64,000 nt of DNA from Solen grandis (lineage: Eukaryota > Mollusca > Bivalvia > Adapedonta > Solenidae): positions 51,635,158 to 51,699,157 of the forward strand of contig CM037777.1 of the NCBI GenBank assembly GCA_021229015.1, given 5' to 3'. Position numbers and translations under genes: made by a program. Every line of letters starts with the position of its first letter. Positions within the stretch are counted from its first letter, which is position 1. The notes beneath the pieces were generated by a model. The model had not been told where the DNA came from. It worked only from the letters and a program-made list of their open reading frames with translations, and ran no database searches. Positions 35,105 to 46,700 of the stretch are shown piece by piece.

Positions 35105-38100
35105 CATGTGTCTCAGTCATTCAAATATCGAAAGATGACATCAACCGCATGTTTGTGCTTCTCCAACATATGTGTAATAGCAACAGGAGGTCTTTGAATG
35201 ATATTCAACATTCCACTTATTCTAGGTATTCAGTAAAGGTGATGAGATTAGCCATAGTGTGGTATGGATTTAGCAGAGAACAAACTGAATATTTGATGAC
35301 ATTTGTGAATGATTAAACTCAGTCTAACTAAATGCTGTGATATGTTCCACAAAGATATTTTGGTACAATGTAATGATGGTAATTAAGCTATTTTTTGTTA
35401 TATTGTATTAAGTATTAGCTAGTTTACTTGAGCTTCTCTCTGTATAGTTTTATCTGAGCTATAGCAATCATCATCTACTGTTATCAATGGCTACCAGAAT
35501 ATTAACTGAAAAACTTAAGAAATTTTCTTCCCTGAAACCAGTGGTCAATATTCAGTTTCATTTGTCACAAATGACACCCTTAAGGTCCTTTATTGCTTTT
35601 TATATGATTATATTTATTCATGGGAGGTTACCGAAATATTTTACATGGGCTTTCACCTTTGACAGGTTATTACGAAACTATTAAATTCTTTGTCTCAGAA
35701 ACCAGTATTTAGACTCAAATTTAATTTGTTTAACTGAATATCTCATTGAAATTTACAATAACTGCTTTAATAATGTTGATCCATTAAAGTTTGAAACACT
35801 AATGGGATCTGTCACATTTTTCTTAATTATTACCTATATACATAAATGTAATAAGCTTCAAGGCTTTTGGGTCTCAAGTGGCCCAATCTAGGGCCACTAT
35901 GGTTTTCTCGATTCTTACATTTTTTTTTCTGTTTATACATTTTGCACCATAGTCATACAGGTACTCAAAATAAGGTTAGTGTAACTAAAAATATGCAATC
36001 TGTTATTTAACTATTTATCAAATATAATTATTTATATTGTTCTGCCCTAAACAAACTTTTATGTCCATTTCATGTGTTATATACATGTATTCATATAGGT
36101 AAGAACCTCTGATGTAAAGTCTAAAGTAACAATGATTTTGTTTATCATTTTTGTCACAACTGTATGCTGTGTCTTTTACAATTCTTCTTTAATAATTCAG
36201 TTCATTTCTTTGCTTTTTGTTTTGTTTTACATGATGGGTAAAGTTAAATTTGAATTCAGATTCTGTAGTTTGTTGTCATTAAATTGATAAAATCAAGTTC
36301 TATTTTCTATCTGTACACATGTTTGTATATTAGATGATTGACTTAACCCCTATCATATTGAAGTTTGATTTTTTTATTATAACATTTACCAGGATGAATA
36401 TGTATCCATCAATCAACATGTTTACCAAGGATGTTTTGATTAATCAATTTAAGAGAGTAATGGATGTCAAGGAATATTGATAAATTTATCTGTGAACGCA
36501 TCAGTAAATCTCATTAAGTGTTTCAATCAAATGTGCCTGTGATTGTTATCATACTTGCACAATGTTTTAATCATTCCTGTGTGTGTCCATTAAATCAAAA
36601 TGTTTCAACTCAATGTTTCAAAATGTTTTACTCTCTTGTTATATGCTATCTATTGTGCCGAAAATGTGTGTGTTTATTTTTTTTCATAAATTAAGACATT
36701 AAGTTGTGTATTAGAGAAAGATTTGTACTTATTTTACAAATTATTTGTTTTATGAAACATATTCAAAATTTGTGCTATGTACTTCAGATAATACTGAACT
36801 CTTTTACTACCCTTGTCTCTGTATTATGCAATAACATTGCCATAATTCAATAGGAACACAAAAACATTGGATTATCACGAGGCTCAGTCAACCTAGTGAG
36901 TGAAATATATTTTAATATCTAGTTTCATGGACAGTTATTGAGCTTGTGTGAGAAATTGGGCTATATCAAGAATATGGCACATTCCTGGGAATATTTCATT
37001 TTACTAAATTAACTTTTCTTCTCATTCTTCTTGATTACTCTAAGATATTAGTTTCTGTGATAATATATGTTTTATATTGTAATTATATATCTTATGTTAG
37101 GTATGTTATATTCAGAAATAGTATGGACAAAAGTGCATTTCTATTAAAGATCTGTTCACTGTTTAATTATGTTATTTATATTTGTAGGAAGATGGGTTAT
37201 CTTTCTAGAAAAATACTATGATATTAATTGTATATTTATATAATTTCTATTCATAGTTAATGCAAATATGATGATAAAGAAGGGTACATGCTACTTTACT
37301 TTCAACCTCCTTACAGTTGATTGTATTGGATAGTCATTGTTTAATTTTAAGTTATTTGATGATTTTTTTAATAAGTCATTGCAATTTTAATTATTTTTAT
37401 ACAATCCGCGCAGCAAAAAGAAAAAAATCCATCATTTTATATACCATTTGAAGTTCAGTATATAAGTCAATAAAGTAAGTCGTAGGTTTAACATGAAAGG
37501 GATAATTTTTGCCTTTCATTACTGTTTATATAATACTTTTGTGATAATGCATGATAAATGGAAGTTCCATAGACATGAAAACAATCATGATATTATTTAT
37601 GTGCAAACAGAGAACTGTGATAGGAACATTTCCAATTTAACTGTACCATATATTTCTTTATATACATGTACATGCTATTTGTTTTTGTATATATAAGTAT
37701 TTATGCATCCCAATAATTTTCTTAACATCATGTACATTTTCATTTTTTTTCTCAATATTTAGAACATGTGTATAACAAAGTAACACCCTAACTTATTTTT
37801 TGTAATACTCTAAGATTCAGCGTCATTACCCTATAGTCTTACTCAGCTAATTGTTAATTTTTCTTATTGAATGTATCAGCAGAAACTAATTTTTTTCACG
37901 TCAGGTACTGCATGTTGTTTTTGTCACCTAAGACTCTTCATATAGAGAAGACACCTGGACCCAGCGGCAGTAATCACTGACTCCCTGCTTAAGATGAGAA
38001 GTTTTCAAAACCATCATAAGTATTGTACCAGGAACTGTCATAAACGATCAGTAGAAAATGTCTCCCAGTAGAAAAAGAATGTATATTGAGGTGTCCATGA

Positions 38101-38900
38101 TTTGTGTTCCAGCTGCACATTTCCTTGTGTATTTTGAGCTATTGTTCACCATGTCTACACCGTCACTCTGTACATGTATGTTCACCAACATTAGACCTTT
38201 CCTGTTTTGCAGTGAATCTGAAGTCTCTTTAGTTATGGGATTTTAATTCATGACTAGAACATTTGCTCATATACATCATCACAAACAAATTAAATTTATA
38301 GAAAACCAGTTGAGCGTTGGTCATAACATCTCCCATTGTAGCTCCTGTTCATCTGATGGGAGTTGGATATTTCAGTAAATAATGAAAAGGTCTTTGATTC
38401 GTGCAAGTACTGACTGCTTAGAATATTTTTTTTCTGGAGTCTTCTTTTAGTTTTTCTACATGTTTTCTGTTATTCTTGTAAAATAAAACCCTGCAGGAAG
38501 AAGGAGAAAAGGCTTATGTTGTTATTTATGTTCCTACTTGTCTGCTGAAATGTAACTGAAAAGAAGAAAACTATAACGAACTGGTGAAAACAGGGATAAT
38601 CCAGTCTAAATTATATATAATAATAGGTAAAAAATCTGTTTCATGAGAACTAGTCTATATCAAGAGAGAGAGAGAGAGTGAGTTAATTCCTTTGTATAAA
38701 TGGTTAACGTTGGAATTTTCTCTCTTTTTTCATTTATTAGATTTCAATGAAATTTAAGCAAATATGTGAAGAAAATATCTCATGATATCACTTCTGGATG
38801 ATACCTGTCAAAAAAAACAACAACAAAAAACCTTTACGTAATGAATAAAATGCAAGCTAAATGAAACATTGAAACAGATCCAAGGTCAACATTTCATAGT
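35105..38900 (+). other. Probable 3' UTR of the ROCO gene and intergenic DNA
   Basis: The stretch is AT-rich with no exon-like frame. AATAAA signals occur at 37469-37474 and 38482-38487. The gene's transcript end cannot be fixed from sequence alone. Confidence 0.5.
38482..38530 (+). terminator. Candidate poly(A) site of the ROCO transcript
   Basis: AATAAA at 38482 is followed about 30 bp later by a T/G-rich stretch (TTATGTTGTTATTTATGTT). This gives a long 3' UTR of about 3.4 kb; the earlier AATAAA at 37469 is an alternative. Confidence 0.3.
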
Positions 38901-39000
38901 NNNNNNNNNNNNNNNNNNNNNNNNNNNNNNNNNNNNNNNNNNNNNNNNNNNNNNNNNNNNNNNNNNNNNNNNNNNNNNNNNNNNNNNNNNNNNNNNNNNN
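38901..39000. other. Assembly gap of 100 N
   Basis: Exactly 100 N bases, the usual placeholder for a gap of unknown length. Linkage and distance between the two halves of the window are therefore not fixed by sequence. Confidence 0.99.
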
Positions 39001-40599
39001 CAGATATCCACAGGTATTCCACTGTAATATTGGTGGTAAAATTTCAGTGGAATATCACTCAAATTTACCATTAACGTTTACATTAGTATTCCAGTGTTAC
39101 TCCACTTAAATTTTTACTGAGGAAGATGTATATCCTAAATAATTATAATGTTTGCTTTAAACACTGGGTATATGAATATAAGAATCGTACCACTGCACAT
39201 TGGAAAGTTATCTACATTTTAAATAATGTTCTATATCCATAAAGACAATGATGTAAGTTAATACAGTCGATTAGACATTTGTACATGTATTTAGATTAAT
39301 ACTGCAAGATTATGGAATTCAGGCATACTGAAGGACATGGTTTCCTGATCTCGGTTTATTTAGTTTGAATAAAGCATCACAATATGTTTTGGTGATTTAA
39401 ACGATCCATGATAATGAGAACTGCATACACAGTTTTATTTATTTACAAAACTGAGCCACCTTCATGTTTATATGTATGCAAATCAGAGCTATTTTATTTT
39501 CTCCCTCTCTAAGTTCGTTCGAAAATAAATTAACAACGCTCAAACACGTTAATAGGAGGAGATTGTTTATTTCTTTAAAAAAAAAGCAATTAGCATTGGC
39601 CAGGTAGAAACTAAAGCCAAAAGCCAAATAACTGAATAACATTCATGCAAATATTATCAAACAATCACCGCTATATAAAAAAGCAAAGTCCCACAGCCTT
39701 GTCTATAAATATTGATATCTCTAATAGGCCAAATAGAAACAAAAATCACCATTTATAGTTTTTAATATATAAATATATTAAAAAAAATAAAAATTAGTAA
39801 AAAATATAGAGAATGACCTTAATTGATCCTTGTATACAGCTTACGATGCAAATGCCGCTCACGTGTCAATTTCCCGGCAAAACTCTTCCCATGCAACACC
39901 GCCGGGAAACCGCAAAAAGATCAAGGCTAAATTAAAATTAATTGCTTTCGTCTCTTTCATTTGAAACAAAACCATGTACATTTCATATCTGTATACATCA
40001 ATATAAGGATTAAAGACACAGGATTAAATAAACGTCAATAAAACGGACACTTTAAAATAAACCGAAAATTGTGATTACGTCATATAAATTCTAAGTGAGG
40101 ATGTCATTTTAAAGTTACAAAACGAGTTTAGCATCCTGAACAACCACACCAAACCAATGAATCTATTCAAGATAATTCATTTTTAAATTAAAAAGTTAAA
40201 ATAATGTCTCTACAACTGCTGTATTACCCATGGCTGATCATCACCGGATCCGGTAACCCAGGGTTGCTGATTACGTTACTCTTTATACATCGCCCCATTT
40301 TATTTTTTTTTATTTTTTTTTTTTTACTTTCATTTTGTCGTATAGATTAAAAACCGATACAGCAATCCGACTGAATGCAGAATTACATTGTTCTGCCTTG
40401 CATTACCTATTCTGAACACTCATATGTAATGTCTTCCCTCCACAAAGAGAGAATCCAAAACGTAAACGTCATTTTGATTGGTTAAATCATTTTATGCTTA
40501 ACGAATTTAAATGTGTTAACTTGTTAGTTAAAAATCCGTGGTTGATGAATGGAGAGTAACAAAACAAGTTGAATGTGGGTGTCCGATGATGGTGACTAA
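39001..40599. other. Intergenic DNA, probably including the 3' UTR of the oxygenase gene
   Basis: No exon-like frame. It contains an inverted repeat TTTCCCGGC...GCCGGGAAA near 39868-39908, flanked by CACGTG and AT-rich TAATT motifs, and a T-rich tract at 40299-40325. Confidence 0.5.
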
Positions 40600-40715
40600 T
40601 TAGGAATTAGTATTTCTTGCAGAATACAACACGTCCGTCCTCATCAAGTATTTTGTTCCTTCCACAAGCTCTGGACCTTCGTGCATTATGGCGTGTTCAA
40701 ATATTAAAAGCATAC
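40600..40715 (-). CDS. Oxygenase last exon: distal His and 2OG site
   Basis: In reverse it follows TTTGCAG; G+GT gives Gly. MLLIFEHAIMHEGPELVEG holds the distal iron-binding His, and TKYLMRTDVLY the basic residue that holds 2-oxoglutarate. The stop is TAA at 40600-40602. It ends shortly after the domain, so there is no C-terminal extension. Confidence 0.92.
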
Positions 40716-43700
40716 CTGCAAATGAATGCAAAAGATTTAGCATAAAAACACTATTATATTGAAAATAACGAGAGAAACAAAACCTGATAAAATTAGGAAA
40801 AGTCAATTTTCATGTATATTTTACCATTGAATAATATATCTTGTCATATGCACATCTACTTCATCATAAACATGTGATGATTTTCTTGTATGATAAACCT
40901 AGTGTTCTCGATAGTTCCTCCGTGTTGGACCAGAACAAGAATCTTGCTCTGGACGGAGATAAAAATGCATTAAGGTGGGTCGTATAAAAATCGTTCAGTC
41001 TAACAACCCTTGGGTCTGCATTCATATGCATTACCACTGGACAAAGTTTTGGGGGTTATATGCGAGAAACTGTGCAGGAGCCATACCAATACTTAAACAC
41101 TTGACATGGTGAGTGCTTTCCTGAGTAACCTACAAGAACGTTTTCATCCATCTCTCACTGACAGAGAGTTTGTTTAGGTTGAACAATAATGTCTATACAC
41201 AATTATGATTAAATACATATTTTAATGAAAAGTACATATTCGTTATAAAGCTATATTTTGTATCAAAACCTATACACTAGTTTACAATGCATACTGGAAA
41301 ATATAACAATTAACAAATACAATATAACAACAATTAACAAATACAATGATTAAAAAGCCATGGTATTAACTGTGTTTTAATGGCCATGCTTTGATGGATT
41401 TGTATTGGTTTTGCTTGTTTGATGGATTTGTACCGTGTCAATCGATTATGAAACAGTTCTGTATCCTGGATGCATTGATATTCTAGCAAGAATTTTCAGT
41501 ATCATTTTTTAGCACGACTATTCGAAGAATATGAGAACTATTGTAGTCGCCTTGGCGTCGGCATCGGCGTTGGCGTTGTAGCTTTTGGTTAAAGTTTTGC
41601 ATGCAAGTTACTATCAACCTTATATCTCAATAACTATTCATGGTATTGACTTGAAAGTTTATGAATATATTTAGGGGTATCAGACTATCAAGGTAGATAA
41701 CTTTTGATGGAATATATTACAAGTTATGGCCCCTTTTTTAACTTCGAAATTTTGGTTAAAGTTTTGCATGCAAGGTGCTTTCATGCTAATTTCTCAGTAT
41801 CCAGGCATGCGATTGATTTGAAACACCTTTAATGTGTTTAGGGGTATCATACTATAAAGGAAGATAACACTTGATGGAATATATTAAAAATTATGGCCCC
41901 CTTTTAACTTAGAATTTTGGTTAAATTTTTGCATTTAAGCTACTATCCAGCTTATATCTCAGAAATTGCTTGTGGAATTGACAAGAAAGTTAAGGAGTGT
42001 CTTCAGGGGCATCAGAAAACCAAGGAGGATAAGTTTTGGACTGAATTTTATGCAAATTATGGCCCTTTTCTTGCTTGGATTTTTGGTTAAAGTTTTGCAT
42101 GCACAGTGTTATTATGCTTATGTCTCAGTAACTAGGCATGGGATTGATTTTAGACTTCATAAAAATATTAAGGGGTATCAGACTGTCAAGGTATATCATT
42201 TTTGACTATTATTATGTACAGGGTATGTGAAGGGCAAGAACTGAAATAGATTTCATTTGATTTACCAACAAGCATTTTGAATAGTCGAGCCTGCTGTCCT
42301 CTGACAGCTCTTATTATTTATTACTATGATAAACTGATAATAAATAAATGATATTTTAGCAAGAATTTTCATTTCAGGCTACATACCAGTTTTGGGGAGC
42401 ACCTCCACAGGATCCTTTAAATCAGAGCTCATGAATGTTGTACTGCCACCCTTGAAGCCCTGCAAACAGGAAAGAAAGTAAACACTCATTCTGTGTCAAA
42501 CTACTATGTTAAGATATGTAACTCCATATCAAAATAACTAATACGTTTCTGGTTTTATTCAAACTTCAAATATATCAGTGTTTAACCCATTTGCCACATA
42601 TAAACATTATGATACCTTGTCAAACAGAGTAGGTGCACTCTGATCAAGGTCTTCTCTGTTTACTCATAAAATTGCAGTGCAGATTCAACACAGTCTGTAC
42701 AGCAAAAAAAGTCCATTGTTTCATATTCAGCTTAGTAACTTAATATTTATAAGGACAAAGGTTAGTACTGTATATGAATATTAAAGAGGTAAAAGATTTT
42801 TTATTACAGAGGTAAAAGAGAGTTTTTACAGTTTTATTGATAGTGCAGCCTTGTGAATGCAGCTCCTCCACGTTTTTGACTGTATCTTTTCAATACTTGG
42901 TCAATGTCATTACTATAATGGGTAGATATGCATGAAGCGGCGATTTTCCAGTTCACTGATTTTTGCAAGAGTTATATCCCTTGAAACTTAGTCTCTGTAG
43001 CTAATTGATATTGCAACCTTGTGAATGCAACTCGTCCTAATTTTTTGAATGGATCTCTTTATAAACTTGGTCATTGTCATTAGTTTTACGGGTAGAAGTG
43101 TATTAAGCAGGGATTATCTTGTTCAGTGATATTGCATATTGACACTGCCATTAAATTGACCTACTTTCATATCAGAGCCTCTGTAATCTTGATCTTTATA
43201 TTTTGTGGCGGCACTGGCACTCTTCTATTTTTTTTTAAATTAAATTTTTTTGGTTGCTATGGCAACCAGATTTCTGCATTTATCATCTTAACTTTAGCAT
43301 TTTTTTAAAGACCACCCCAGGACCATCGGTCATCCATACCGTTTTTCATCATTTTCTGCCCACCGATTTCAGAGGCGATGTTGTTGTCGACAAACGATAA
43401 TGACACACAACACATGCATAGTGATCAAAATAGACCATTTCACTCCGAAATGAGACTAAACTAACGTAAATCAACGGGTACTTCCCGAACACCTAATCTA
43501 CATGCTGTTGTAAAATTTCACACATTGTTCAATGGTGAAAAATCATACATTTGATATTTTCCCCAATCACTGATTGGCCATTTTCAATTAGCGAATTTTA
43601 CCGGGTATTACCGATCCCTCGGTGAAATGGTCTGTATCACATGGCATTTTCCTCCCGTCCAATCAGGTACTAGTATTTGTTCGTAGTCACCGTGGAGTAT

Positions 43701-46700
43701 AACGTGTAGTCCCAACACTTTTGTAAAATAAGTAAGTGTGGACTATGCAATCACATAACGCACACTTTTGTCGCTAGTGGACGGAAAATGCCAGGTGCTA
43801 GATAGCTCGTGACTATATATCGTGTAGTTAAAGGCAACTATGAACTAACCTATCCCTTTCCCTCAGAAAGACTCATTTTGACGCACTCAATAGGTATCAC
43901 ATAAAGCCTGACCTGCAGAAAACCACAGTTAAACCTTACCAGATTTATTTACAAAATCCTTATTTCCAGACCACTGAGGAGCAGCGAACAGCATAAAACC
44001 TGATCAGCCTGCGAATTACTCGCAGGCTGATCTGGTTTTATGCTGTTCGCATAGGTCTTTTCATGGTGTCCTCTATGAGGAAAAGGGTTAAGGTTTATGC
44101 CTTTATGCAGGGTCTCACCCTATGTTTATAAAGGAGTCCTCTACCCATTAACTTTTTTTCATTTAAGAAAACTCCAATTTTGATTTGTTGATTTCTTTTA
44201 GGGTTTAACGTTCCGCCAACAGTATTTCAGTCATTTTGGAGTCAATATTTACTCGAAACAAACATAGTAATGCCACACTGCAGTATCACGCCGTAGACAT
44301 ATGGCATGATAATACACCCAGTCACATTATCCTGACACTGGGCCAACCAGTCTTGGAACTATCCTTATATGCTAAGCTCCAAGCAGGGGAGCTATTATAC
44401 CAGTGCCACTTATCACGACTTTGGTATGTCGCGGCCGGGGATCGAACCCAGAACCTTCCGACTTGGGGCGAACGCGAATTAGGAATGGGATCCCTGACAT
44501 CACTAATGCAAACATAATTGTACTTTCCTTACCTCGTTTAGATATAACAGAACAGTCATATAGCTTTTTTCCCCTGTCTTTCGAGTGTAAGCAACATCCA
44601 TGTGAGGCTTGAAGTACTCCCCGGGCTTGTACTTCAGAAACTGGAGTCTATAAGTAAACAAAATAAATCTTGATTAATCATCATCATCATCATCATCATC
44701 ATTATACCTAGTAGAGAACGTCTCAATGATATGACCTTCACCGCTTTGAATCGGGCCAATAAATAAATAAATAAGGTAAAATTTTGAAAATTACGGCAAA
44801 ATTTCAATAATCCAAAGAGCGAATTTCCGAGATAATATTAAACCCTTTACCTCATAAATATTCATGAACAAATTAATGAAATGGTGAATATTAATTTATT
44901 AAACTTAAATGGGTATTTAAAACAATATATTTTTATCGCTGTGTCTAGATTGTGTAGAAAGACTGTCTGATTTGTTTGCCAATGTATCAAAACGAGTCCA
45001 CGAGCAGCCGGAATCTAGCTACACTAAATGATCTACCTGGCTGTAATGATACATGAATATAGGAATATTGTTGATTATTATATTTAACACAAGTTATAAT
45101 AATTAATTTTTTACTAAATTACAGCACATCTCCACGAATATTTTGATCAATCCTCGTATATGAGGTAAGGCTATTTCAAGTTCATGCAGAAACTGTCTCA
45201 TAAGCTTATTCTCGGTTTTCTGGGCATTGCTATCATCCAAGGATATCCTTACATTCATTTGGTCCTCAGAGAAACGCTATTTTAATGAATTGTCACTGTA
45301 AATATAGTATTCATTTTTAATGCGTGATTATAATTACAGGTATACAGTATGATATAAAAGTGTTATTAGGCCAGGTTGCTGTATGATAATAATAAATATC
45401 AAAATATCTTAATCATCATTTTAGTCTATGGTACAGAACATGCTAATATGAATTATCATTTTCTTTATTTTGTCTGATTGAAACTAAAAAATCAAGCATG
45501 GTAAGTGTCCCGGTTTACCTTTTATTCAGCCCAAGTCACTTTCCGGGACCTCCAAGTCTCCGGGATATGCTTTTTCACACGCTGCCAAATGTGGTTTGCT
45601 TCATCAGGGCTGTCCCATATGCACTGTGTGTTGTTTCGATCTTGCCTACAGCAGATCAAAGACATATTCAATTTTTAATTAGGTTTTTGAGCAGTTTGTA
45701 CGTTGTGGGAAGAATAGAAAAGTATGAAGAATATTTATAATTTACCAAAACGCACATTTTTCTTTGTAAATACAGACCTATTCAACAGAGATTATGAAAC
45801 TGTCCGAAATAACGTTGTTGACAGGGAAAACAAAACAAACAAAAAACAACAAAAGAAAAGAAAAACAGGTTAAGGTCTCGTCGAGTCGCTTAACATCTTG
45901 TAGACGCTTAACTCACTAAAAGAGGACATCGATCTAGATAATTAGAGATATACATATTTTTTTTTTTTAAAATTCGGCAATTAATTGAGTAGAACATTTA
46001 TAATTGATGAAGCAGTTTTACACATTTCACGTTATCTCGCGGTCACATGATCGTAGGCGTATCTTAATGTGAGCTTCTTTTAATTTACTCTTTATCTATA
46101 TCAGATTTGCGGACATTTGTTAGGTTATTAGATCTTTGGCCAATATGTCTACATTTTCAGTTCATTTGTCTTGCCTTTACCTTTATTTACATTATCTAAT
46201 ACTATATCCTTTCTACGAATGAACAGCGCAAATGAAAGGTATGAAAAATATGAAAACTTATGAGTAAGTTACTGGCCTTGTGAGTTTGACCATTTAAGTG
46301 ATGGACGAATACGTTTGATACATGAAAGTTTAAAAATTATCTCCAATACACCTGTATGTCAGACACATGTAATGATGGGTGAAAAATTAAAAGACAGACC
46401 ACTACTTAACTGCTTTAACATCTCTGTCAATTTTCTCTAATTGTCAGTGCTTAACCCAGTACAAAGTAAAATTATATGAAGATAAAACAATTAGAGTTCA
46501 GGAGTCAATATTTTTTAATGTTCGCTATGGACATGATTTTTTTAATGAAATATTTTAACTGGATTTGAACATTTGTTTTTAAGTTTAATCATATTTTAAT
46601 TTCTTTAAAACATGTACATGTAACATAAATAAAAGAGTGCATTAAATACAGAGCAGGATACAATTAATACGGAAAAGGAAACCTGTATGCTAACAGTTTG

